A program made the position numbers and the translations under genes. A stretch of 64,000 bases of DNA, taken from positions 706,001 to 770,000 of the forward strand of contig NZ_CP028083.1 of the NCBI RefSeq assembly GCF_005491425.1, given 5' to 3'. Positions 44,244 through 52,681 of this stretch are shown here, piece by piece. A model generated the notes under the pieces. That model was not told the origin of the DNA. It worked only from the letters and a program-made list of their open reading frames with translations, and searched no databases. Every line of letters starts with the position of its first letter. The stretch's first letter is position 1. This DNA comes from Lysinibacillus sp. SGAir0095. Lineage in GTDB: Bacteria; Bacillota; Bacilli; Bacillales_A; Planococcaceae.

Positions 44244-45254
44244 ATGCTGGAGTTTCGAAATATTACAAAAATTTATGAATCTAAAAACAAACAAGTCGTC
44301 GGCGTGGATAATGTCTCCTTAAAAATTAATAAAGGTGACATCTTTGGAATAGTTGGCTATTCTGGCGCGGGGAAAAGTTCGTTGCTTCGCTGTGTCAATT
44401 TACTGGAAAGACCGACTAGCGGAAAAGTGCTTGTCGATGGAGTTGATTTAACCCAACTTCCGAGTGGTGCTCTACGAACTGCACGATTAAAAATTGGAAT
44501 GATTTTTCAACATTTCTATTTAATTAGCCAAAAGACAGTTGGAGAAAATATCGCCTTTGCTCTACGTGCAGCAAAAACGCCCAAAAATGAAATTAATAAA
44601 CGTGTCAAAGAGTTACTTGAAATGGTGGGTTTATCGGATAAGAAAGATGTGTTTCCGGCCCAACTTAGTGGGGGGCAAAAACAACGGGTCGGGATTGCAC
44701 GTGCCCTTGCAAACAATCCATCAATTTTGCTATGTGACGAGGCAACCTCTGCACTGGATCCAAAGACAACGCTATCGATTTTAAAGTTATTAAAACAAAT
44801 TAATGAAAAGCTTGGTATTACAATTGTTTTGATTACACATGAAATGAATGTTGTTAAAGAAATATGTAATCGAATGGCGATTATGCAAGATGGGAAAGTG
44901 ATTGAAGAAGGAGCCGTATATGATATCTTCGCACAACCCATTAAGCCGTTAACCCACGAATTTATTAATAGTGTTGTATCTTTTGAGATTCCTGCTGAAA
45001 TCTTAAAGGATGTAAAAGGACAAGTACTTAAACTGTTATTTAAAGGTGACGTAGCTGGAGAAGGCGTTATTTCGGATACAATCCAGCAGTTTGATGTAAA
45101 AGGTAATTTTTTGCATGGCACAATTGAATATATCCAAGAACGTCCACTTGGTATTTTCATCATGGAGTTACAAGGTGAAAAAACGGCTGTAAATGAAGCG
45201 AAAAATTATATGGAACAACGTGGGGCGCTAGTGGAGGTGGTTAAACATGTTTGA
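44244..45254 (+). CDS. metN: Methionine ABC transporter ATP-binding protein
   Basis: The 336-residue ATPase has Walker A GYSGAGKSS (38-46), Q-loop FQHF, signature LSGGQKQR and Walker B ILLCDEATS. A C-terminal NIL domain (about 260-336) is where methionine binds to inhibit transport in MetN. It powers import of methionine (and often D-Met) with MetI and MetQ. GGAGAAGT precedes the ATG. It overlaps metI by 8 bp. Confidence 0.95.
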   Translation: MLEFRNITKIYESKNKQVVGVDNVSLKINKGDIFGIVGYSGAGKSSLLRCVNLLERPTSGKVLVDGVDLTQLPSGALRTARLKIGMIFQHFYLISQKTVGENIAFALRAAKTPKNEINKRVKELLEMVGLSDKKDVFPAQLSGGQKQRVGIARALANNPSILLCDEATSALDPKTTLSILKLLKQINEKLGITIVLITHEMNVVKEICNRMAIMQDGKVIEEGAVYDIFAQPIKPLTHEFINSVVSFEIPAEILKDVKGQVLKLLFKGDVAGEGVISDTIQQFDVKGNFLHGTIEYIQERPLGIFIMELQGEKTAVNEAKNYMEQRGALVEVVKHV

Positions 45255-45915
45255 TTTTCCGTATTTCATAACCATGCTGCCTGATATTTGGAAGGCGTTT
45301 AAAGAAACAGTTGTTATGATTGGAATTGCTTTATCCATCTCAATTGTTATCGGTCTACCACTAGGCGTAATGCTATTTGTAACAGATAAAGGCCTATTTT
45401 GGGAAAATCGATTTGTGAAAAATATTTTTGGATTTGCTGTGAATTTGGTTCGTTCAATCCCATTTATTATTTTACTCGTTGCATTATTCCCGTTAACTAA
45501 AATATTGGTGGGGACAACAATCGGTCCAGTTGCGGCAAGTGTCTCACTTTCAGTTGCTGCGATACCTTATTTTGCAAGATTAGTAGAGTCATCACTGAGA
45601 GATATTGATAAGGGTGTCATTGAGGCAACAATTGCCGTTGGTGCTACACCTTGGATGATTATCAAAGATGTGTTACTACCAGAGGCAAAATCAACAATTA
45701 TTCGAGGGATTACTCTAACGGTTATTAGTTTGGTCGCATACTCTGCCATGGCAGGTACAATTGGCGGGGGCGGTATTGGGGATCTAGCAATTCGCTTTGG
45801 CTATTACCGTTATGATAATACAATTATGATTTCGACTGTTGTCATCTTAATTATCTTCGTACAATTGATCCAATTAATTGGCGAACAGTTTGCGAAATCA
45901 CTAGACAAACGATAG
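45247..45915 (+). CDS. metI: Methionine ABC transporter permease
   Basis: The 222-residue protein has five membrane segments and the ABC permease EAA-like loop ATIAVGATPWMIIKDVLLPEAKSTI. It matches MetI along its length. It overlaps the metN end, its ribosome site GGAGGTGG lies inside metN, and metQ follows 11 bp on, so the three are one operon. Confidence 0.94.
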   Translation: MFDFPYFITMLPDIWKAFKETVVMIGIALSISIVIGLPLGVMLFVTDKGLFWENRFVKNIFGFAVNLVRSIPFIILLVALFPLTKILVGTTIGPVAASVSLSVAAIPYFARLVESSLRDIDKGVIEATIAVGATPWMIIKDVLLPEAKSTIIRGITLTVISLVAYSAMAGTIGGGGIGDLAIRFGYYRYDNTIMISTVVILIIFVQLIQLIGEQFAKSLDKR

Positions 45916-45926
45916 GAGAGAAAAAA

Positions 45927-46781
45927 ATGAAGAAGTATTTAGTAGCATTCCTTACACTGGCATTAGCTGTTGTTTTAGCAGCATGTTCTGGAAATGATGA
46001 AAAGGCAACAAATTCATCAAACGAAAGTGATGGCGCAACAGAAGAAAGTAAAGAAATTAAATTAGGGGCAACTGCTGGTCCATACAGCGACATGCTTAAA
46101 AAAGCAATCATTCCACAATTAGAGGAAAAAGGCTACACAGTAGAATTAGTTGAATTTAGTGATTACGTACAACCAAATAATGCATTGGATAACGGCGACA
46201 TTGATGCAAACTTGTTCCAGCATACAATTTATTTAGAAACTTTTGAAGAACAAAATAACATGGATTTAGAAGCTTTAATTACGGTACCAACAGCTCCAAT
46301 GGGCTTCTTCTCAGAAAAATTTGCATCTGTTGAAGAGATTGAAGACGGTGCAACAGTAGCCATTGCCAATGACCCATCAAATGCAGCACGATCGCTTTTA
46401 ACTTTACAAGGACAAGGGTTAATTGAAATTGACCCTGAGGCAGATGAATTGACTGCTTCAGAAAAAGATGTCGTAACAAACAACAAAAACTTGGTTTTCC
46501 AACCAGTAGAAGCTGGCTCTTTACCACGTCAAATTGAAAACGCCGATCTTGTAGCAGTACCTGGTAACTTTGCTTTAGCTGCGGGCTTAAACTTAATGGA
46601 TGCCGCTTTCCTAGAAGATATGAATGAAAATTATCGTAACGTTGTAGCGGTAAAAGCAGAAAATAAAGATAGCCAACTTGCAAAAGACCTAATTGAAATC
46701 GTTGAATCAGCTGAATATGAAGAAGTCATCGATACAGAATTCCAAGGGTTTAGTAAGCCTGAATGGATGGCAAATCGATAA
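45927..46781 (+). CDS. metQ: Methionine-binding lipoprotein
   Basis: The 284-residue precursor has a lipoprotein signal ending AVVLAACSG (Cys20 lipidated). The NlpA/MetQ fold follows, with LGATAGPYSDMLKKAIIPQLEEKGYTVELVEFSDYVQPNNALDNGDIDANLFQH and VAVPGNFALAAGL. It delivers methionine to MetNI. GGAGAG precedes the ATG. Confidence 0.94.
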   Translation: MKKYLVAFLTLALAVVLAACSGNDEKATNSSNESDGATEESKEIKLGATAGPYSDMLKKAIIPQLEEKGYTVELVEFSDYVQPNNALDNGDIDANLFQHTIYLETFEEQNNMDLEALITVPTAPMGFFSEKFASVEEIEDGATVAIANDPSNAARSLLTLQGQGLIEIDPEADELTASEKDVVTNNKNLVFQPVEAGSLPRQIENADLVAVPGNFALAAGLNLMDAAFLEDMNENYRNVVAVKAENKDSQLAKDLIEIVESAEYEEVIDTEFQGFSKPEWMANR

Positions 46782-46783
46782 TA

Positions 46784-46813
46784 AAAAAGCTTCCACATTT
46801 GTGGAGGCTTTTT
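46784..46813 (+). terminator. Terminator of metNIQ
   Basis: AAAAAGCTTCCACA and TGTGGAGGCTTTTT pair with a 2-4 base loop. Confidence 0.88.
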
Positions 46814-46837
46814 CAATTAGGGTGGAGAGGTTTTACA

Positions 46838-46876
46838 AAAGAGTCCTTAATGCAAGCAGTGATGCACTAAGGACCC
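46838..46876 (-). terminator. Terminator of the aminotransferase gene (mtnE)
   Basis: GTCCTTAGTGCA and TGCATTAAGGAC pair on the minus strand (one mismatch), followed by TCTTTTGT. Confidence 0.75.
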
Positions 46877-46887
46877 TTTCGTCTAAT

Positions 46888-48078
46888 TTATTTAGTTATT
46901 GAGGCAGCTTCACCTTTAAATAAGCCCAATTTTTCAATGCGATCAATAGCTTCTATTAAGCGTTCTTCACTTACTAATAAGCCCACTCGGATGTAGCCTT
47001 CGCCATACTCCCCAAAGCCGTTTCCTGCAGCAACAGCGACATTTGCTTCATCTAGCAATAAATCTGCAAATTGCTCGCTTGTATAGCCCTCAGGTACCTT
47101 TAACCAGGCAAAGAATGAGCCGCTCGGAGCTTTGACATCCCAGCCGATGCGATGAGCTTCTTCTATTAATACATTGCGTCTCTTTTCATAAATAGATCGT
47201 TGTTCCTCCACACAGTCTTGGTCGCCGTTCAAAGCCGCGACTGCTGCATGTTGAATAGCCGGAAAGACACTGCAGAAAAGATGATCCTGAATTAAATTAA
47301 TGGCTTCTATAATCTCGGCATTTCCAACAGCAAATCCGATACGCCAGCCCGCCATATTATATGTTTTCGATAAAGTATAAAGCTCTACACCGACTTCTTT
47401 GGCCCCTTCAGCCTGAAGGAAGCTGACCGGTCGATTCCCGTCAAACCCCAATGCACCATATGCAAAATCATGTACCACTGCTATGTCATGTTCCTTTGCA
47501 AATTGCACTGTGTCTTCGAAAAACTCTAATGTAGCTGTGCCTCCTGTTGGATTGTTCGGATAGTTTAGATACATAAGCTTCGCGCTGCTTTTGACTTCAT
47601 CCGATAATTCTTCATAATCTGGCAAAAATTTATTTTCTTCAAGTAACGGCATCACATCGAAGTGCACATCTCCAAGCACTATACCAGATAAATAATCGGG
47701 ATATCCTGGGTCAGGAAGAAGCATCGTATCCCCTGGATTCAAAATCGCCATTGGCAGCTCCACCAAACCAATTTTCGATCCTCCCATAATCGCCACTTCG
47801 GTATTTGGATCAATGTCCACATTATACTCACGTTTATAGAAATCGGCAGCAGCTTCTTTTAGTTCCTGAATACCGCGAAATGGTGAGTATTTATGTGTTT
47901 GTGGATTGGTAGCAGCATCCTGCATGGCTCTTATGATATGTGGAGGTGTGGGGCGATCAGGGTTTCCCTGTCCTAGGTTAATCACATCTCGCCCATCAGC
48001 GATTGCTGCATTTACCTTTTGAACGAGAGCAGCAAAGAATTGGGTAGGAAGTTTTTGAAGTTTATTTGATAATTTCAT
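46888..48078 (-). CDS. mtnE: PLP-dependent aminotransferase, probable methionine-salvage transaminase MtnE
   Basis: The 396-residue fold-type I aminotransferase has NLGQGNPDRPTP, LNYPNNPTGGTA and the PLP lysine in YTLSKTYNMAGWRIGFAVG (about residue 236). RVGLLVSEERL near the end supplies the carboxylate-binding Arg. The adjoining, divergent omega-amidase gene is the classic partner of MtnE (YkrV) in Bacillus. There the enzyme transaminates 2-oxo-4-methylthiobutyrate to methionine using glutamine. A related aspartate-type specificity cannot be excluded from sequence. The 157-bp divergent gap shows no S-box. Confidence 0.8.
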   Translation of the reverse strand: MKLSNKLQKLPTQFFAALVQKVNAAIADGRDVINLGQGNPDRPTPPHIIRAMQDAATNPQTHKYSPFRGIQELKEAAADFYKREYNVDIDPNTEVAIMGGSKIGLVELPMAILNPGDTMLLPDPGYPDYLSGIVLGDVHFDVMPLLEENKFLPDYEELSDEVKSSAKLMYLNYPNNPTGGTATLEFFEDTVQFAKEHDIAVVHDFAYGALGFDGNRPVSFLQAEGAKEVGVELYTLSKTYNMAGWRIGFAVGNAEIIEAINLIQDHLFCSVFPAIQHAAVAALNGDQDCVEEQRSIYEKRRNVLIEEAHRIGWDVKAPSGSFFAWLKVPEGYTSEQFADLLLDEANVAVAAGNGFGEYGEGYIRVGLLVSEERLIEAIDRIEKLGLFKGEAASITK

Positions 48079-48235
48079 GTTTTTACCTCTTTTTCACTAA
48101 AATTTATAGATTTACTTACCATTAGAATCGAAACAAGCTGAACGCTATACCTTGTATAGATTTCAGAATATAATTACAATTGGATATGTAGGAATAATAG
48201 TACTTTTACGAGAAAATGTCTAGGGGGTCAGTGAA

Positions 48236-49027
48236 ATGAAAATCGGATGTATCCAGATGAATGTAGGGTTCGGTAAGGTGGACGAAAATTTCGAGCGTGC
48301 GGAACAATTAATCCGTGAAGCAGCAAGCGAAGGAGCGGAAATTGTTATCTTACCAGAAATGTGGAATACAGGGTATGCACTTGAAAAACTAGGGGAACTG
48401 GCAGACAAAAACGGGGCCCGTTCTCAAGAATTCTTTCAAGGTTTATCGAGTGAACTAGGCATACATATTGTCGGAGGGTCTGTAGCTACAGAAAAAGACG
48501 GTAAATTCTACAATACAATGTATGTATATAATAATGAAGGAAAGCTAGTTAGCGAGTATAGTAAAGTTCATTTATTCAGATTAATGAACGAAGATCAGTA
48601 TTTAGAATCAGGCAACGAAATGAATCGTTTCGCTTTAGGGGAAATCGAAGCAGGAGGGGTAATTTGTTATGATATTCGTTTCCCGGAATGGCTTAGAGCA
48701 CACGCATTAGCTGGGGCAAATGTGTTATTTGTTTCTGCTCAGTGGCCAACACCGCGTATTGACCACTGGAAAACATTATTACAAGCTCGTGCAATCGAAA
48801 ATCAATGCTTCGTGATTGCGGTCAACCGCATTTCACGCAAAGTTGAAAACTTCAACGGCCAATCAATGATTATTGAACCTTGGGGTGAAGTACTTTGGAC
48901 AGGCTCCGAAAATGAAGAACTGGCTGTCATTGATGTTGATTTCTCAAAAGTGGGAGAAATCCGAAGTCGGATTCCAGTCTATGACGATCGTCGCCCGGGT
49001 CTTTATGGTGGGGTAGTAGAAGAATAA
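48236..49027 (+). CDS. mtnU: Carbon-nitrogen hydrolase, probable omega-amidase MtnU
   Basis: The 263-residue nitrilase-superfamily protein has the Glu-Lys-Cys triad in EMWNTGY (Glu about 42), SKVHLF (Lys about 109) and GVICYDIRFPE (Cys about 143). It matches MtnU/YkrU, which hydrolyses 2-oxoglutaramate produced by the glutamine transaminase reaction. Its location, head to head with the mtnE-like gene, supports this. AGGGGGTCAG precedes the ATG. Confidence 0.85.
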   Translation: MKIGCIQMNVGFGKVDENFERAEQLIREAASEGAEIVILPEMWNTGYALEKLGELADKNGARSQEFFQGLSSELGIHIVGGSVATEKDGKFYNTMYVYNNEGKLVSEYSKVHLFRLMNEDQYLESGNEMNRFALGEIEAGGVICYDIRFPEWLRAHALAGANVLFVSAQWPTPRIDHWKTLLQARAIENQCFVIAVNRISRKVENFNGQSMIIEPWGEVLWTGSENEELAVIDVDFSKVGEIRSRIPVYDDRRPGLYGGVVEE

Positions 49028-49100
49028 GGTTTCCTTTTTGGCAATGAATACATTCACACTTTCAATCTCTTAGGTAATTATCGTCGGCATCAAAACTATA

Positions 49101-49169
49101 AACATACTAATCATTTATAAACATTCTTTGCTTTAAAGGAGTGCTTTTATATGATTAGTATGTTTTTTA
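49101..49169 (+). terminator. Long-loop inverted repeat, possible terminator of mtnU
   Basis: AACATACTAATCAT (49101-49114) and ATGATTAGTATGTT (49151-49164) are perfect 14-bp arms with a 36-base loop, then TTTTATTT. The loop contains AAAGGAG, and the right arm contains the start codon of a small frame. Confidence 0.5.
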
Positions 49170-49234
49170 TTTATGCGGACCTCGATAATATCAAAGCTTC
49201 TTTGTTGTTTACTCTGCTTAAAGAAAAGGAATAG
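49151..49234 (+). CDS. Possible 27-residue small protein
   Basis: ATG 49151 has AAAGGAG 9 bases upstream, an ideal site. The frame runs 27 codons to TAG, with a hydrophobic first half (MISMFFIYADL) and a charged end (LKEKE). It lies in the 49028-49339 gap, which holds nothing else recognisable. Its start lies in one arm of the inverted repeat, so folding would hide it. Confidence 0.3.
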   Translation: MISMFFIYADLDNIKASLLFTLLKEKE

Positions 49235-49339
49235 ATGAGTAGCAAGCAAAAGCAACGTATATGGGTAGGGTATTTTCAAGGGACGTTAGAGTGATGTAGA
49301 TACTAATAATAGATTGTTTGTTACCAGGGGGAGATACAC

Positions 49340-49807
49340 TTGGAAATGTATGTTGGCATAGCAATTAAATTTTTAGTTGCCCTAGTATGCATAGTGATCG
49401 TCATTCGTATTATAGGTCAAAAAGAGTTATCACAAACCACACCAATTGACTTAGTCTTTATGCTAATTTTAGCGGATATTATTGGTGGAATGATTCATGG
49501 GAAAGAATTTAACTTTTCACATATTATTTTTTTCGTAATCATTTGGGGATTTTTTATGTGGGGTGCTGAAAGGCTAACGCAAAAGAAAAATTTCGAGCGC
49601 TGGATAGATGGAAAGCCCGAGATTATTATAAAAAATGGTACTGTGAATTCACAGTTAATGAAAAAAGAAAACCTAACAATGCAAGAATTAGAAACGCAGT
49701 TAAGAAAACAAGGCGTCTTTAATATTCAAGAGGTGAGATTAGGAATTCTTGAAATTGACGGAAGTATTTCAGTCGATTTGTCTAGGAAGGATTGTGAAAG
49801 AAATTAA
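49340..49807 (+). CDS. DUF421 (YetF-like) membrane protein
   Basis: The 155-residue protein has three N-terminal membrane segments (about 4-23, 37-52 and 60-80). The DUF421 cytoplasmic domain includes IDGKPEIIIKNGTVNSQLMKKENLTMQELETQLRKQGVFNIQEVRLGILEIDGSISV. It matches the core of YetF/YkjA/YdfR proteins but ends earlier than the usual 210-240 residues. TTG 49340 has GGGGGAG about 7 bases upstream; ATG 49346 is an alternative. Function unknown. Confidence 0.82.
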   Translation: MEMYVGIAIKFLVALVCIVIVIRIIGQKELSQTTPIDLVFMLILADIIGGMIHGKEFNFSHIIFFVIIWGFFMWGAERLTQKKNFERWIDGKPEIIIKNGTVNSQLMKKENLTMQELETQLRKQGVFNIQEVRLGILEIDGSISVDLSRKDCERN

Positions 49808-49919
49808 GTTTGAATTCCGCGCGTTTATCGAAATGACTTCGTATTTAATCGAAATAAGTTTACAAATTCTTAACCATTAATCCTGCAACAAATTAAATAT
49901 TTCACATACAATAATGTCG

Positions 49920-49960
49920 ACTCTCTGGGGCTGTATTGGCTTTGGGGAGTTTTAGTTTTT
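49920..49960 (+). terminator. Probable terminator of the DUF421 gene
   Basis: ACTCTC and GGGGAGT arms with an inner GGC-rich helix, followed by TTTAGTTTTT. Confidence 0.45.
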
Positions 49961-49988
49961 AAGTTCAGGGGAGCGACTATAAAATAGT

Positions 49989-50020
49989 AAAATTAAAATT
50001 AAAATTAAAATTAAAATTAA
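49989..50020. repeat. Hexanucleotide tandem repeat AAAATT x5
   Basis: Five copies of AAAATT plus two extra bases run without interruption, 66 bp before the pncA start codon. Confidence 0.85.
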
Positions 50021-50086
50021 CATACATATGATTAAGTAAAAGAAAGTTTATAATATAAAGTAATTATTGTTTTGGGGGGATGGAGA

Positions 50087-50629
50087 ATGCCAAATCAAGC
50101 CTTAATCATTGTCGACATGAGCAACGATTTTGTTGCAGATAATGGAAGTTTGACGGCGGGGCAACCTGCGCAAGAAGTTGTGCCGTATATTGTCGAGCAG
50201 GCGAATGAATTTTTGAAGAATGATCAAGTAGTGGTGGTGGCCATGGATGCACATGAGGAAAATGATGCCCACTTTGAGTTATGGCCTGCCCATAATGTGG
50301 CTGGAACTAAGGGACAAGAGCTTTATGGAGATTTGTTAGCTTGGTTTAAGGAACACGAGGCTCATCCGAATGTCATCTACCAACCGAAAACGAACTATAA
50401 TGCTTTCTTTAATACAAATTTAGCCGAGAAGCTAAAAGATTTAGGTGTTCAAAAAGTTCATGTTGTGGGTGTTTGTACGGACATTTGTGATTTTTTAACG
50501 GTGGCAGGAGCGGATGCAGAAGGCTTTACAACAGCCATCCATAAACGCGGCGTTGCAACATTTACCGACTTGGGTGATACATTTATCAATCATATGAAGA
50601 CTTGTTTCTTTACAGAAATAATTGAATAA
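50087..50629 (+). CDS. pncA: Nicotinamidase (isochorismatase family)
   Basis: The 180-residue protein has the triad Asp10, Lys101 and Cys134 (GVCTDICDF). The metal ligands are Asp54, His56 and His69 (MDAHEENDAHFELWPAHN), a set specific for nicotinamidases within the family. It hydrolyses nicotinamide to nicotinate for NAD salvage. ATG 50087 has GGATGGAG just upstream; the TTG at 50072 is less likely. It is monocistronic. Confidence 0.88.
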   Translation: MPNQALIIVDMSNDFVADNGSLTAGQPAQEVVPYIVEQANEFLKNDQVVVVAMDAHEENDAHFELWPAHNVAGTKGQELYGDLLAWFKEHEAHPNVIYQPKTNYNAFFNTNLAEKLKDLGVQKVHVVGVCTDICDFLTVAGADAEGFTTAIHKRGVATFTDLGDTFINHMKTCFFTEIIE

Positions 50630-50641
50630 GCAGCTTGTAAG

Positions 50642-50684
50642 GAGTTCTCTAGGGTGATTTCGCTTAAGAGAGCTCTTTTTTATT
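50642..50684 (+). terminator. Terminator of pncA
   Basis: GAGTTCTCT and AGAGAGCTC pair over 9 bp, followed by TTTTTTATTT. Confidence 0.7.
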
Positions 50685-50771
50685 TATTTGACAAAATTAC
50701 CTACGTCCTCACTGAAGTATCCAAATAATTCCTCTTGCGGTCTCAATGGTCTCATTTTAAAATGAATAAAA

Positions 50772-50783
50772 GAACAAACGTTC
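50772..50783. promoter_or_regulatory. LexA (SOS) box upstream of the Y-family polymerase
   Basis: GAACAAACGTTC fits the Bacillus LexA consensus GAAC-N4-GTTC exactly and is followed by G, as in CGAAC-N4-GTTCG. It is 37 bp before the start codon. Confidence 0.8.
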
Positions 50784-50819
50784 GCATATAATAATCGTAC
50801 GAAATGGGAGGTGGAGAAG

Positions 50820-52127
50820 ATGTGTGGGAATGCTCTAAAGATAGATGAATACCGTGGTGCCGATGCTTTTAAAATTTACGATCAAGCACCAAATCGTTCA
50901 ATTATATGTATTGATATGCGCTGCTTCTTCGCAAGCTGTATGGCGATGCTGGAAAATCTGGATCCACTTAAAGTGCCGATTGCCGTTGTCGGGAATTTTC
51001 AGCAAAAGGGAAGCATTGTGCTTGCTGCGTCACCGCCGATGAAAAAACGATTTGGCATCAAAACGGGCTCACGTCTTTTTGAGATTCCTAAACACCACGA
51101 TATCCGCTTGTTTGAACCAAAAATGGAATTTTTCGTACAAATGTCGATGGCAATTACAGATTTAATTAATCAATTTGTCCCCAAAGAAGCAATACATGTG
51201 TATAGCATAGATGAAAGCTTTGTCGATCTCAGTGGGACTGAAAAGCTATGGGGACCTCCTGAAGAAACGGCTAAATTTATTCAAGACAGTATTCTGCGCC
51301 AATTCCAAATTCCGAGTGCGGTCGGCATGGGCCCCAATATGCTCATGGCAAAGCTTGCACTTGATTTAGATGCAAAAAAGACTGGCTTTGCGAAATGGAC
51401 CTATGAAGATGTTCCGAAAAAACTTTGGCCAATTTCGCCCCTATCGGAAATGTGGGGGATTGGCCGGAGAACAGAGCTTTCCTTAAACAATATGGGGATT
51501 TTTACAATTGGCGATTTAGCTCACGCTAACTTAAAAACATTAGAAGACCGCTTTGGTATTATGGGCAATCAGCTTTATTATCATGCATGGGGAGTCGATT
51601 TGTCGCCACTTGGGGCACCGCTTGCACAAGGACAAATTAGTTTTGGGAAAGGGCAAGTGTTGATGCGCGACTATCGCAGTCGAGAAGAAATCCTTACAGT
51701 CATTCTTGAAATGTGTGAAGACATCGGAAGGAGGGCTCGAGAGGCTGGGCAAGCAGGGAGAACCATTACACTTGGCCTTAGCTATAGTAAAGATGCCTTT
51801 GGTGGCGGTTTTAATCGAGCCCGAACAATCGATGAACCGACAAACGATACGATGAAAATTTTTAAAGTATGTAAAGAATTGTTTGATGAATATTACGCAG
51901 AGCGACCAGCAAGGCAAATTACCATTAGTATATCAAAATTAGAATCGGAACGCTCCATACAGCTTAGTTTGTTTGACAATAGGAAATGGAAAAGGCGAAA
52001 GCTTGGGGCGACTATGGACTATTTGCGAGCAAAACATGGCTCAACGGCTGTTTTACGTGCCGTCTCCTATACAGAGGCAGGAACCGCAGTAAGGCGTGCA
52101 GAGCTGCTAGGTGGTCATAAGATGTAG
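50820..52127 (+). CDS. Y-family DNA polymerase (UvrX/YqjW type)
   Basis: The 435-residue protein has the ImpB/MucB/SamB palm with IDMRCFFASC (first catalytic Asp, about residue 32) and YSIDESFVDLSG (Asp-Glu pair). A helix-hairpin-helix thumb (MWGIGRRTELSLNNMGIFTIGDLA) and a little-finger domain follow. Near the end QLSLFDNRKWKR resembles a sliding-clamp-binding QLSLF peptide. It copies damaged DNA in the SOS response. ATG 50820 has GGGAGG upstream, better placed than the GTG at 50811. The YolD-like gene follows 39 bp on. Confidence 0.92.
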   Translation: MCGNALKIDEYRGADAFKIYDQAPNRSIICIDMRCFFASCMAMLENLDPLKVPIAVVGNFQQKGSIVLAASPPMKKRFGIKTGSRLFEIPKHHDIRLFEPKMEFFVQMSMAITDLINQFVPKEAIHVYSIDESFVDLSGTEKLWGPPEETAKFIQDSILRQFQIPSAVGMGPNMLMAKLALDLDAKKTGFAKWTYEDVPKKLWPISPLSEMWGIGRRTELSLNNMGIFTIGDLAHANLKTLEDRFGIMGNQLYYHAWGVDLSPLGAPLAQGQISFGKGQVLMRDYRSREEILTVILEMCEDIGRRAREAGQAGRTITLGLSYSKDAFGGGFNRARTIDEPTNDTMKIFKVCKELFDEYYAERPARQITISISKLESERSIQLSLFDNRKWKRRKLGATMDYLRAKHGSTAVLRAVSYTEAGTAVRRAELLGGHKM

Positions 52128-52166
52128 CGATTAAATTACGAACGTTTAGGATAAGAGGTGATGAGG

Positions 52167-52487
52167 ATGATTCGAGATCGTGGAAATATTAAATGGAATG
52201 CAATGATGCTACCAGAGCATGTGAAGTTGCTGCGAGAGTGGCATGAAAAAGACGATTATGTTGAAAAACCTGAATTAGATGAATGGGCACTGCAGGAATT
52301 AAGTGAACAATTACAAATTGCCTTTAAGGATCATACGCAAGTGGAGCTAAAGATTTGGGAAGCTGAACATATTTTTACGGTAACAGGGATTATCTCTAAG
52401 CTTGACGATAAGAAAGGGACACTGTATTTGGAAGATGGGCGTAAATTTCCTTATCATTTTATCGTAGGTTTAACCAAATATGAATAA
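52167..52487 (+). CDS. YolD-like family protein
   Basis: The 106-residue protein matches the YolD-like family from its first residues (MIRDRGNIKWNAMMLPEHVKLLREW). This family regularly pairs with UvrX-type Y-polymerases in Bacilli and may act as an accessory, UmuD-like factor, which is unproven. ATG 52167 has GAGGTG upstream; GTG 52158 and ATG 52161 are alternatives. It is likely cotranscribed with the polymerase and so SOS-induced. Confidence 0.9.
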   Translation: MIRDRGNIKWNAMMLPEHVKLLREWHEKDDYVEKPELDEWALQELSEQLQIAFKDHTQVELKIWEAEHIFTVTGIISKLDDKKGTLYLEDGRKFPYHFIVGLTKYE

Positions 52488-52536
52488 CTCGATTTTGATA
52501 TTTATATGCAACAAATTTGTAATAATTGATCAAAAC

Positions 52537-52558
52537 CCCTGATATTAACAGGTTTTTT
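52537..52558 (+). terminator. Weak terminator after the YolD gene
   Basis: A short CCTG/CAGG stem flanked by A-run and T-run (AAAA ... TTTTTT). Confidence 0.4.
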
Positions 52559-52602
52559 GCTGTAATATTAACATGAATTTGGAAGAAAAATGTCACTGGA
52601 AT

Positions 52603-52627
52603 GTTTAAGCTTAAACCTCCTGGGAAT
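52603..52627 (+). promoter_or_regulatory. SigB-type general stress promoter
   Basis: GTTTAA (52603-52608) and GGGAAT (52622-52627) are 13 bp apart and match the SigB consensus GTTTAA-N12-14-GGGTAT with one mismatch. It is 54 bp before the KGG-protein start. Confidence 0.75.
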
Positions 52628-52681
52628 ATAACCAATAAGCTTATCCCAATAAGCAAATAAAATTTTAGGAGGAATTTAGAA

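Noticed and set aside
44516..45163. 215-codon open frame on the minus strand opposite metN
   Set aside because: Ser/Ile/Thr-rich shadow of a well-supported gene, with no ribosome site and no recognisable domain.
46279..46683. 134-codon frame opposite metQ
   Set aside because: It is an antisense shadow with Leu/Gln-rich low complexity and no ribosome site.
49989..50020. AAAATT repeats considered as an origin or iteron
   Set aside because: They are too short and simple, and no replication gene or DnaA box cluster is nearby.
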